This document shows positions 43,501-52,006 of a DNA stretch of 64,000 nucleotides, piece after piece. Position numbers and translations under genes: made by a program. The stretch lies in contig JAZDHY010000065.1 in the NCBI GenBank assembly GCA_043805435.1, positions 8,751-72,750 of the forward strand, given 5' to 3'. The stretch comes from JAEXOD01 sp043805435. Its GTDB lineage: Bacteria; Bacteroidota; Ignavibacteria; Ignavibacteriales; Melioribacteraceae. The notes beneath the pieces are model-generated. The model was not told where the DNA came from. It ran no database searches and saw nothing but the letters and a program-made list of their open reading frames with translations. Each line of letters begins with the position of its first letter. Position 1 is the first letter of the stretch.

Positions 43501-46500
43501 ATGTTAAAAAAATATGCTTTTACACTATTTTTTGTATTTATAAGTATAACGCTTTTAGCACAAGTTACACCACAAACTGTTAAGTATCGTAATGATGCCA
43601 AAGGTGATTATAATTTTAGAAAAAAAGGAGTAATGGACGGAAATCAAGTTCGTACATTATTTTATAATAATGGTGAAGTAGGACAATGGCCTCTTCAACC
43701 TTCCGGTGAATGGCCTAAGGGAACAGGACAATCATATTTGGACGGCGTTTGTGCGCTTGTTACAATAGAAATGACAGCCCCCGGGAATAATCAAGTTGTA
43801 CACCCATTACAAACATCATACAGAGAATGGATGGATAAAGATCCTAATACCGGTAAAATATGGGGTTTTGAACCTGTGCCGGGTTATGTTAATGCCTCAT
43901 CCGAAAAGCCGTCAATTAATACAGATCCAAAAACTTGGCCGTCATTTTGGCCAAAAGTCCTCCCATTAATTGATGAAACTTGGGATGGTTATTGGTACGG
44001 TTATTTTGGACGTGGTGTTCAAAATAGTGATTTTGAAACGTTTTTTGTTATGGATGATTCACAAGATGGCGAATATACCAGATTACCTTTTTCATATTTT
44101 CCTATCGATTCCGATCATGACAGAGGGGGACTAGGTTTACGTGTAGAGGTGAGGGGATTTCAATGGTCACACGTATTAGCCGAAGATATTATCTTTTGGC
44201 ATTATGATATAATAAACATCTCAGACTTTAGTTATCCAACAACATATTTTGGATTTTATACTGACTGCGGTGTTGGTGGAAAAGACGATTCGGAAGATGA
44301 TTGTGCGTCGTTTGATAAAACCCTTGATCTTGCTTATGCTTATGATAATGATGGCCTTGGTGCCCCAATTCGTTGGAAAACAGGTTTTTATGGATATGCA
44401 TATTTGGAAAGTCCGGGTAATTCCAGCAATGGAATTGATGATGACAGCGATGGTCTTGTTGACGAAAAACGTGATGACGGTATTGATAATGATAATGATT
44501 GGACCGGTTATATTGATCTTAATGGAAACGGGAAATGGGATGCTGAAAATAATGAACCATTAAACGATGACGTTGGTCAAGATGGCGTTGGCCCTTGGGA
44601 TGTACAATATAATGGCCCCGATTATGGTGAAGGTGACGGTACACATACACCGGGTGAACCTAATTTTGATGCAACTGATAAAGATGAATCAGATCAAATA
44701 GGTTTAACAGCAGTATCCTTATATCGTTTAGGACAAGGCGGAACCGGCGGCGGATGGCCAAAAGATGATGAAAGCATGTGGCTAAAAATGTCTGCTCAAA
44801 CTTTTGACACAACTATACAACGTACTAATATTAGTATGGTTTTTGCCAGCGGTCCTTTTCCTTTAAATTCTAATTTGAGAGAAAGATTTTCCATGGCTTT
44901 AGTTTTTGGAAGTAATCTGGAAGATTTAATTTTTAATAAAGAAACTGTTCAGCAAATTTATAATGCAAATTATAATTTTTCAAAACCTCCTATTAAGCCA
45001 ATTTTAACAGCCGTAGCCGGTGATGGAAAAGTATTTTTATACTGGGATAGCAAATCAGAAGAATCAAGAGATGCTTTTCTTGGATTTGAAAATAATGATC
45101 CGACTTTAGGTTACAAAAAGGATTTTGAAGGATATATGATTTTGCGCAGTCAAGAGGCTGAATTTAATGATCTGAAAATTATTACCGATTCAAAGGGAGA
45201 ACCTAAATATTATAAACCATTGGCACAATTTGATAAAATTGACGGCATAAAAGGCCCCGATCCGGTTGGTATTAATGGTGCTCACTTTTGGAGAGGGGAT
45301 GATAGCGGACTACAGCATACTTATATTGATGCCGATGTTACCAATGGTCAAAGATATTATTATGCTCTTGTAGCATACGATCAAGGAGACCCGAATTTTG
45401 GAACAAAAGGTTTACAACCGACAGAAACAACTAAAATTATTAGTGAAGATTATGCCGGAAATTTATCATTTGTTGATATTAACTGTGCCGTTGTTACACC
45501 TAATGCAGCAGCAGCAGGATTAGTTCCACCTCAAATTAAAGGTGATTTAGCTAATGTGAGTGAAGGAATTGGAACCGGAAAAATAAAAGTTGATGTAATT
45601 AATCCTTCTGAAATTAATTCTAATGTGAGTTATAAAATTAAATTTAACTCAACAGGAACATTCCCAACTTATAAAACTGTTGATTATTCAATCCTGCGCT
45701 CTATTAATGGCGGAACAGATACAACATTAATTTCTAATATCGATACTACTAATTTTGGTCTTAATAAATATAGCCCTCCTTTTGATGGTTTAACAGTTTC
45801 AGTATCTAATGATACTTCGGTGGCTGTTATTGATACAGCAACGGGTTGGTTAAAAGGTACAAGTAATTTGTTTATGTTTGTTCGTCCTGATAGAAGTTCG
45901 CCTGCAAAAAATATTGCTTGGCCGGCTGATTATGTGTTGGAATTTTTACCTAGTGCATCTGTAATTACTCCGTTAACAAAAATACCAGTTAATTTTATTG
46001 TTAAAAATTTAACGGAAAATGATACTGTTGATGCAGAAATACTTGATAACAATAAAAACAAAATATTCGATTTAGGTGACAATATTGTTATAATTGAATA
46101 CATCGGTACAAATTACAAACTGACATGGAATATCTCATATATCGCTCCGTTAGGAGGGGCTACTCCGGTAGAACCTGTTGCAGGTGATTTATTTAGAATT
46201 ACAACAACAAAACCATTTTTAGCCGGTGATTATTTTTCATTCACAACTGTTGCAGCCACAAATAATAAAGATTTGGCAAACACTGAGTTAGAAAAAATAA
46301 AGGTTGTACCTAATCCTTACATAAGTACTGCAAAATGGGAAAGAAGAACCCTGTATCAATCAGGCCGTGGTGAGAGAAGAATCGATTTTATACATTTACC
46401 TAATTTTTGTACCATAAGAATCTATACAATGGCTGGTGCGTTGGTTAAAACAATAACTAAAGATTCCGGTCCTTACGATGGTTCACTTTCTTGGAATTTA

Positions 46501-46602
46501 GTAACTGAGGATGGTATGGATTGTGCTTACGGAGTATATATCTATCATGTTGATGCTCCGGGAATAGGTGAATATATTGGTAAATTCTCAATTATTAAAT
46601 AG
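43501..46602 (+). CDS. Large T9SS-exported protein with Ca-binding-type Asp repeats, partner of the TonB receptor
   Basis: This is a 1033-residue exported protein (signal peptide ~1-20, ending LLAQ). The N-terminal ~300 residues are rich in Trp, Tyr and Gly without a named domain. Residues ~310-365 are an Asp/Asn/Gly-rich stretch (GIDDDSDGLVDE, GIDNDND, DLNGNGKWD) of the thrombospondin-3/EF-hand-like Ca-binding kind. Two fibronectin-III-like modules follow, and a FlgD-like/T9SS-type C-terminal domain ends the protein (KVVPNPYIS, RIYTMAGALVKTI, YGVYIYHVD). It begins 20 bases after the receptor gene and is followed after 14 bases by the PorV-like gene. I do not recognise a named family. Position suggests it takes the place of SusD as a surface partner of the receptor. 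Confidence 0.75.
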   Translation: MLKKYAFTLFFVFISITLLAQVTPQTVKYRNDAKGDYNFRKKGVMDGNQVRTLFYNNGEVGQWPLQPSGEWPKGTGQSYLDGVCALVTIEMTAPGNNQVVHPLQTSYREWMDKDPNTGKIWGFEPVPGYVNASSEKPSINTDPKTWPSFWPKVLPLIDETWDGYWYGYFGRGVQNSDFETFFVMDDSQDGEYTRLPFSYFPIDSDHDRGGLGLRVEVRGFQWSHVLAEDIIFWHYDIINISDFSYPTTYFGFYTDCGVGGKDDSEDDCASFDKTLDLAYAYDNDGLGAPIRWKTGFYGYAYLESPGNSSNGIDDDSDGLVDEKRDDGIDNDNDWTGYIDLNGNGKWDAENNEPLNDDVGQDGVGPWDVQYNGPDYGEGDGTHTPGEPNFDATDKDESDQIGLTAVSLYRLGQGGTGGGWPKDDESMWLKMSAQTFDTTIQRTNISMVFASGPFPLNSNLRERFSMALVFGSNLEDLIFNKETVQQIYNANYNFSKPPIKPILTAVAGDGKVFLYWDSKSEESRDAFLGFENNDPTLGYKKDFEGYMILRSQEAEFNDLKIITDSKGEPKYYKPLAQFDKIDGIKGPDPVGINGAHFWRGDDSGLQHTYIDADVTNGQRYYYALVAYDQGDPNFGTKGLQPTETTKIISEDYAGNLSFVDINCAVVTPNAAAAGLVPPQIKGDLANVSEGIGTGKIKVDVINPSEINSNVSYKIKFNSTGTFPTYKTVDYSILRSINGGTDTTLISNIDTTNFGLNKYSPPFDGLTVSVSNDTSVAVIDTATGWLKGTSNLFMFVRPDRSSPAKNIAWPADYVLEFLPSASVITPLTKIPVNFIVKNLTENDTVDAEILDNNKNKIFDLGDNIVIIEYIGTNYKLTWNISYIAPLGGATPVEPVAGDLFRITTTKPFLAGDYFSFTTVAATNNKDLANTELEKIKVVPNPYISTAKWERRTLYQSGRGERRIDFIHLPNFCTIRIYTMAGALVKTITKDSGPYDGSLSWNLVTEDGMDCAYGVYIYHVDAPGIGEYIGKFSIIK

Positions 46603-46616
46603 AGGCTGAGAAGAAG

Positions 46617-47648
46617 ATGAGAAGAAAAATTTTATATATAATTGTTATTAATGTTTTGTGCTTTAACTTATTAGTTGCACAACAATTTGTTTCTGATGTG
46701 TCTAAGCGTGGAACAACTGCTGCACCATTCCTTTCAATAGGACAAGGTGCACGAGCTGCCGGTATGGGTAGTGCATTTGTTGGGGTTTCAAATGATCCAA
46801 GTGCTTTATATTGGAATCCTGCTGGGATAGCCAAACAAGAAGGTGCTGCCGTATTGGTTGATCATACACGTTGGATAGCTGATGTAAAGTATAACTTTAT
46901 TGCAGCGTCTTATAATCTTGGACGTATGGGTTCAATCGGTTTTAGTTTAACCAGTTCTGATATTGGCGAAATGGGTGTAACTACAATTGATGAACCTGAA
47001 GGAACAGGGGAAACTTATACCGCTCAAGATATTTGTGTAAGTTTAGCTTATGCTATTAACTTAACAGATAATTTTGCAATAGGAATTAATCCCAAATTCA
47101 TAAATCAAAAAATTTGGAGAATGAGTGCTACAAGTTTTGCTGTTGATTTAGGTGTTCAGTATGTTACACCATTTGATGGTATTATACTTGCGGCTTCAAT
47201 GTCAAATTTTGGTTCTAAAATGAAAATGGATGGTAACTCATCTTTAGTATTATTTGACCCGGATGATGGTACCAGTGGTAACAATGGTAATATTCCGGCT
47301 TATTTGGAAACTGATGAATGGGAATTGCCGCTTCTTTTTAGAGTTGGTTTAGCTTATCAGCCTATTAAATCTAAAACTCACACTATAACCCTTGCTTTGG
47401 ATGCTTCACATCCTAGTGATGATTATGAAAGTTTGAACGTGGGTGGTGAATACACTTATGATGAATTTATATCATTGCGTGCAGGATATAAATCGTTGTT
47501 TTTAGATGGTTCTGAAGAGTCTTTTACTCTTGGATTTGGTATTCAGCAACGGTTGGTTGGTAATATTTTGTTAAAAGTTGATTACGCTTATGGAGATTTT
47601 GGACGATTAAGTGAAGTTCAGAAATTTTCATTAGGTATTTCTTTTTAG
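46617..47648 (+). CDS. PorV/PorQ-family outer membrane beta-barrel protein
   Basis: This is a 343-residue protein with a signal peptide (~1-21) and the family's N-terminal signature GQGARAAGMGSAFVGVSNDPSALYWNPAGIA, then a predicted 14-strand FadL-like barrel (YNFIAASYNLGRMGSIGFS, ISLRAGYKSLFLDG, terminal FSLGISF). PorV proteins shuttle T9SS cargo to the attachment complex. Here it lies 14 bases after the T9SS substrate gene and ends in a terminator, so it may serve that substrate or the TonB receptor complex. The start ATG at 46617 has GAGAAGAAG upstream. Confidence 0.88.
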   Translation: MRRKILYIIVINVLCFNLLVAQQFVSDVSKRGTTAAPFLSIGQGARAAGMGSAFVGVSNDPSALYWNPAGIAKQEGAAVLVDHTRWIADVKYNFIAASYNLGRMGSIGFSLTSSDIGEMGVTTIDEPEGTGETYTAQDICVSLAYAINLTDNFAIGINPKFINQKIWRMSATSFAVDLGVQYVTPFDGIILAASMSNFGSKMKMDGNSSLVLFDPDDGTSGNNGNIPAYLETDEWELPLLFRVGLAYQPIKSKTHTITLALDASHPSDDYESLNVGGEYTYDEFISLRAGYKSLFLDGSEESFTLGFGIQQRLVGNILLKVDYAYGDFGRLSEVQKFSLGISF

Positions 47649-47664
47649 TTTACTGTTACTCCAT

Positions 47665-47698
47665 GCAAAGGTGCAGTTTTGATATTCTGCACCTTTGC
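47665..47698 (+). terminator. Terminator hairpin after the PorV-like gene
   Basis: GCAAAGGTGCAG (47665-47676) and CTGCACCTTTGC (47687-47698) form a perfect 12-pair stem with a 10-base loop, followed by GTTAATTTTAAA. It separates the receptor trio from the lichenase gene, whose ATG is 20 bases further on. Confidence 0.8.
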
Positions 47699-47718
47699 GT
47701 TAATTTTAAAGGGGAAAA

Positions 47719-49530
47719 ATGAAAAAAATTATTTTATTAATATTTGGTTTTTTGCTTATAAATAATTTTGTAATTGCAAAAGATTTTAAAGGTGCCGAAC
47801 TTAGAACTAAAACAGCATATACTTATGGTCGTTTTGAGGTTAGATATAAATCCACACAAAAAGATGGTGTATTAGCTTCATTTTTTACATATCACGAAGG
47901 TACGGGAAATGATTCTTGGAATGAACTGGATATCGAAATTATGGGACGTTATTGCAACGATGTTCAGTTCAATTCAATAACACCGGGACCAACACATCAT
48001 GTACGCCATCAAAATGTAAATTTTAATCCAAGTACCGATTTTCATAACTACGCAATTGAATGGACACCTCAATATGTTGCCTGGTTTATTGATGGATCGG
48101 AAGTATATCGCCAAACAGGTTCACATATTGCTACAATAACTAGATCTCAAAAAATAATGATGAATATCTGGAATCCTGTTTATGCCGATTGGGCCGGAGT
48201 TTGGAATGCTAATGTAATTCCTGCTTTTGCCTATTATGATTTTGTAAAATATTACGCATATACTCCGGGTACAGGAAATTATGGTACAAATAATAATTTT
48301 ACTTATATATGGAGTGATGATTTTAACGCCTTTGATTCCAATAGATGGGCAAAAGCTACACATACGTTTGATGGAAATAATTGTGATTTTGTAACTGAAA
48401 ATGTGGTTTATAAAGACGGATATATGATTCTTTGTCTTACGGATGCAACAAATCTTGGTTATGTTGATAAAAAAGCTCCTTCCCCTATGTGGGCAAGATA
48501 TGAATATAATAACGTTTATGTAAGATTTAATGAAGATTTAGATCCCGTTTCCGCCACTAATAGCGCAAATTATATTATGTCGGGCGTGACAATTAATTCC
48601 ATCATTCTTTTAGAAGATAATAAAACCGTAAAAATAAATGTTACCAATTTTAATACAGCCGTAACAAATAATATTATTTTAATGAATATTAAAGATGTAG
48701 CAGAACCGGCTAATAATATGAGTGCCAAGGCTTTAACTATAGCAAATTCCAGCCCTTTAACTTTTCCTGCAAAAATAAATATTGGGGGAAATAGTGTTTT
48801 GGGATATTTGGCTGATGTTGAGTTTAAATATAATACCGAGTATGGATATTCGGAAGGTACTGCAGCATCCACCTCTTCAGGTATTCAAATTGCCGGAACT
48901 GATGAAGATGAAATTTATAGAGCCGAAAGATATTATTTAACAAAGTATGACGTAAGGGTTCCCAACGGTAAATACAATCTGAAATTAATGTTTTGTGAAA
49001 ATTTTTTTACAACTGCAGGAAGTAGAATATTTGATGTTTATGTTCAAAATGAATTAGCAAAAAATAATCTTGATATTTATCAAGAGGTTGGATTTAGAAC
49101 GGCATATAATTTTGATATTACAAATATTGAAGTGAAAGATGGTTTATTAAAAATTCATCTTTGTGCAGAAATATCCGAAACTTTGTTAAACGGAATAATA
49201 ATTGAACAAATATCAACCGGAGTAAATGAAGAGTCAAATACAAACTTAAACTATGGTTTTAATTTATTGCAAAATTATCCTAATCCGTTTAATGGTACAA
49301 CAAAAATTCCTATTAAAGTTAACAAATCTTCCAATATTCAATTAAAAATTTTTAATATTTTGGGAGAAGAAAAATTTTCCCGATTATATTCAAATTTATC
49401 TAACGGTACTTACGAATTAGTATGGAATGGTACCGATAATAGCGGTGCTGCTTTGTGTTCGGGTTTATATATTTATGAAGTATCCGATGCTTTTATTGCA
49501 GACTGCAAAAAAATGATTTATTTAAAATAA
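47719..49530 (+). CDS. Circularly permuted GH16 lichenase (1,3-1,4-beta-glucanase) with Big_5, malectin-like and T9SS domains
   Basis: This 603-residue endoglucanase should cut mixed-linkage beta-glucan. The mature protein begins at the middle of a normal GH16 fold (AKDFKGAELRTK), with the catalytic triad Glu-Asp-Glu in WNELDIEIMG (~67-76) and YVAWFIDGSEVYR and KIMMNIWNPVYADW after it. The segment that opens ordinary lichenases (WSDDFNAFDSNRWAK, NCDFVTENVVYKDGYMIL) comes after the catalytic part, at ~197-241. This is the order known from the Fibrobacter succinogenes lichenase, which it also resembles in wording. An SbsA-like Ig domain (~250-345), a malectin-like CBM57-type domain (~350-495) and a T9SS tail (NYPNPFNGTTKI) follow. 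The ATG has AAAGGGG upstream. Confidence 0.92.
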   Translation: MKKIILLIFGFLLINNFVIAKDFKGAELRTKTAYTYGRFEVRYKSTQKDGVLASFFTYHEGTGNDSWNELDIEIMGRYCNDVQFNSITPGPTHHVRHQNVNFNPSTDFHNYAIEWTPQYVAWFIDGSEVYRQTGSHIATITRSQKIMMNIWNPVYADWAGVWNANVIPAFAYYDFVKYYAYTPGTGNYGTNNNFTYIWSDDFNAFDSNRWAKATHTFDGNNCDFVTENVVYKDGYMILCLTDATNLGYVDKKAPSPMWARYEYNNVYVRFNEDLDPVSATNSANYIMSGVTINSIILLEDNKTVKINVTNFNTAVTNNIILMNIKDVAEPANNMSAKALTIANSSPLTFPAKINIGGNSVLGYLADVEFKYNTEYGYSEGTAASTSSGIQIAGTDEDEIYRAERYYLTKYDVRVPNGKYNLKLMFCENFFTTAGSRIFDVYVQNELAKNNLDIYQEVGFRTAYNFDITNIEVKDGLLKIHLCAEISETLLNGIIIEQISTGVNEESNTNLNYGFNLLQNYPNPFNGTTKIPIKVNKSSNIQLKIFNILGEEKFSRLYSNLSNGTYELVWNGTDNSGAALCSGLYIYEVSDAFIADCKKMIYLK

Positions 49531-49623
49531 ATATTTAATTGTTTGTATTTATTTCTTGCATTGGGTTGTTTTTCATTCTATTTTAGAATTGTTATTAACC
49601 AAAATTATTAATTGGATTACATC

Positions 49624-51324
49624 ATGTTGTGTAAATTATACTTGTCAATTTTGCTCTTTCCTTTTTTATTATTTGCACAATTTAATCAAAAAGTTTATGT
49701 TGATGATAGCAAAAGAATAGAATTTACTTCATCCAATCTTCCTATATTTGTTATTAATACTAACGGGCAGACTATTATTGATGATGAAAAAATTACTGCC
49801 GATTTGGGAGTAATATATAATGGTGAAGGAGTTAGAAATTATTTAACTGATCCTTTTAATCATTATAATGGTAAAATAGGAATTGAGATTAGAGGGTCAA
49901 GTTCACAAATGTTCCCTAAAAAACAATATGGGGTTGAAACTAGAGATGCAGGAGGCAATGATTTGGATGTTTCATTACTTGGTTTCCCTGCTGAAAGTGA
50001 TTGGATATTTAGTGCTCCTTATACCGATAAAAGTTTAATGCGTGATGTGTTGGCATATCATTTATTTAGCAGTATGGGGCATTATGCTTCCAGATACAAA
50101 TATTACGAGTTGATTTTAAATGGTGAATACAGAGGTGTTTACGTTTTATTTGAAAAAATTAAAAGAGATAAAAACAGAGTAAATATTAAAAAAATGGAAC
50201 CGACTGATATTAGCGGTGATGCTTTAACAGGCGGTTATATAGTTAAAATAGACAAATGGGATGGTGAAAATAACGAGGGGTGGAATTCTTCATTCCCTGC
50301 ATATCCCGGAGCATGGCAAAACGTTAGTTATCAATACCATATTCCAAAACCCGATGATATTGTTGACCAGCAGAAGACTTATATAAAAAGCTTTATATAC
50401 GACTTTGAAAGGAAAATGAACTCTGATTATTTTAATAATCCTGATAGCGGTTATGCTACTTTTATTGATGTACCTTCATTTGTTGATATGTTTTTAGTTA
50501 ACGAAGTTTCGAAAAATGTGGATGGGTATAGATTAAGTACTTTTCTTTACAAGGATAGAAATAGTGTTAATAAAAAAATATTTGCCGGTCCAACTTGGGA
50601 TTATAACTTGGCATTTGGCAATGCCGATTATTACGAGGGTTGGTTGAGAACTGATTGGCAGATAGATTATTTATCTTCAGACCCGGGCTTTTTATCTTCT
50701 GATGGTTATGTACCTCCGTTTTGGTGGAAAAAACTTATGGATGATACAACATTTGCAAATTGTGTTAGATATAGATGGGAAACATTAAAAAATAGCCTGT
50801 TTTCATTTAATTCGTTCAATACCACTATCGATTCAATTGTAAATGTTGTTAATGAAGCGCAAGTTCGTAATTACCAAAGATGGCCAATTTTGGGTACATA
50901 TGTTTGGCCAAACGCATATATTGGTCAAACATATGCGGAAGAGTTGATTTATTTAAAATCGTGGATTAGGGATAGGTTAACATGGCTTAGTTATTATATG
51001 ATTGGTAATTTAACAGAAGTTGAAGAAACAGAAATACCAAATGCATTTGAATTAAGTCAAAATTTTCCAAATCCGTTTAATCCCTCTACAACACTTAGTT
51101 ACAGTATTCCGTATCAGTGTAATGTAATAATTTGTATTTATAATACTTTAGGTCAAAAAGTAAAAGAATTGGTGAATGAAAACAAACAGGCCGGAAAATA
51201 CTCCTTAACAGTTGATATGAGCAATTATGCTGGTGGAGTATATTTTTATAGGATTAATATAAATTCATTTAATAATGGAATGAATCCTGTTTCATTAACA
51301 AAAAAGATGATATATTTAAAATAA
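49624..51324 (+). CDS. T9SS-exported CotH-family protein kinase
   Basis: This is a 566-residue protein with a signal peptide (LLFPFLLFAQ). The CotH kinase domain covers ~residues 55-400: IGIEIRGSSSQMFPKKQYGVE (lysine region), DKSLMRDVLAYHLF, YRGVYVLFEKIKRDKNRVNIK and the metal-binding Asp in GPTWDYNLAFGNADYYEG. The tail is a T9SS sorting domain with NFPNPFNPSTTL and a terminal KKMIYLK. A TTG four codons upstream is open, but the ATG at 49624 gives a better signal peptide. CotH kinases phosphorylate spore-coat proteins in Bacillus and also occur in polysaccharide-degrading surface systems. The target and the ATP source outside the cell are unknown. It is the last gene of the plus-strand arm. 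Confidence 0.9.
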   Translation: MLCKLYLSILLFPFLLFAQFNQKVYVDDSKRIEFTSSNLPIFVINTNGQTIIDDEKITADLGVIYNGEGVRNYLTDPFNHYNGKIGIEIRGSSSQMFPKKQYGVETRDAGGNDLDVSLLGFPAESDWIFSAPYTDKSLMRDVLAYHLFSSMGHYASRYKYYELILNGEYRGVYVLFEKIKRDKNRVNIKKMEPTDISGDALTGGYIVKIDKWDGENNEGWNSSFPAYPGAWQNVSYQYHIPKPDDIVDQQKTYIKSFIYDFERKMNSDYFNNPDSGYATFIDVPSFVDMFLVNEVSKNVDGYRLSTFLYKDRNSVNKKIFAGPTWDYNLAFGNADYYEGWLRTDWQIDYLSSDPGFLSSDGYVPPFWWKKLMDDTTFANCVRYRWETLKNSLFSFNSFNTTIDSIVNVVNEAQVRNYQRWPILGTYVWPNAYIGQTYAEELIYLKSWIRDRLTWLSYYMIGNLTEVEETEIPNAFELSQNFPNPFNPSTTLSYSIPYQCNVIICIYNTLGQKVKELVNENKQAGKYSLTVDMSNYAGGVYFYRININSFNNGMNPVSLTKKMIYLK

Positions 51325-51325
51325 A

Positions 51326-51694
51326 TTAGTAAATCCTATCTCTTAATTCTGTCCAAATTGTATAAATTGCACTATAATAATCATTATCTTTTGGGCAGGG
51401 GGTATCATCAAAATTGTTTAAACCGTTAATCATCTCAAGTATTTTTTCATCCTTTAGTGTTAATAAATCCATATCAGGAAATGTTTTATTTAAAGCGCGG
51501 GCTATAATAACGTAATTATCCCATTTAAGCGGAACAATTAACGAAAGTTTATCAAATAATACCTCAAGTTCAAAAATATCTTCCGGAATATTATGTTTTA
51601 TTAAAAGGTTATTTATTGCAATATCATTGTTTGTTGTAAAATCCGGGGCTTTGCAATTGTATATATTGTTTATATCAACATCTGTTATTTCCAA
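51326..51694 (-). CDS. IscX-domain protein with an N-terminal extension
   Basis: This is a 122-residue protein. The second half (~56-122) matches the IscX/YfhJ pattern: LKWDNYVIIARALNKTFPD (Trp, then Ile-Ala-x-Ala-Leu and Pro-Asp), LEMINGLNNFDDTP and a closing helix YYSAIYTIWTELRD. IscX in Escherichia coli binds IscS and iron and tunes Fe-S cluster assembly. The first ~55 residues (PDFTTNNDIAINNLLIKHNI) are an extension I do not recognise. No isc gene is adjacent. It converges on the CotH gene with only one base between the stops. Assignment rests on spaced motifs, so a search is needed to be sure. Confidence 0.65.
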   Translation of the reverse strand: MEITDVDINNIYNCKAPDFTTNNDIAINNLLIKHNIPEDIFELEVLFDKLSLIVPLKWDNYVIIARALNKTFPDMDLLTLKDEKILEMINGLNNFDDTPCPKDNDYYSAIYTIWTELRDRIY

Positions 51695-52006
51695 ATTATC
51701 TCCATTTTAACAAATACAATTAAAAAATAAATTATAAAAATAAGATTAACAAAAATACTAAATATATTTAGTTAATAATATTTTGTTGGAATTAAATATG
51801 CCCAAATTTACAAATAATCTGCCTAATTTAAATTTATATAATTTAAATTATTACATATAAATACTGTTATTATAAAACTGTAAATGTATAAAATCATATA
51901 ACTTTGCTTTATTTTGGTAAATATTTTAACTAAATTATTTACTAAATAAATCTGTTTATTAACTAAAATTAAACATAATATCTTTAAACATTGCCGAGTA
52001 ATTTAA
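51695..52006. other. AT-rich intergenic stretch, divergent promoters
   Basis: A 312-base region between the minus-strand IscX-domain gene and the plus-strand addB-like gene. Only frames of about 20 codons are present. No RNA gene or strong palindrome is seen. It must hold promoters for both directions. Confidence 0.45.

Noticed and set aside
43501..46602. SusD homologue following the TonB receptor
   Set aside because: No lipobox and no helical tetratricopeptide-like SusD pattern are present. The protein is a T9SS substrate made of beta modules.
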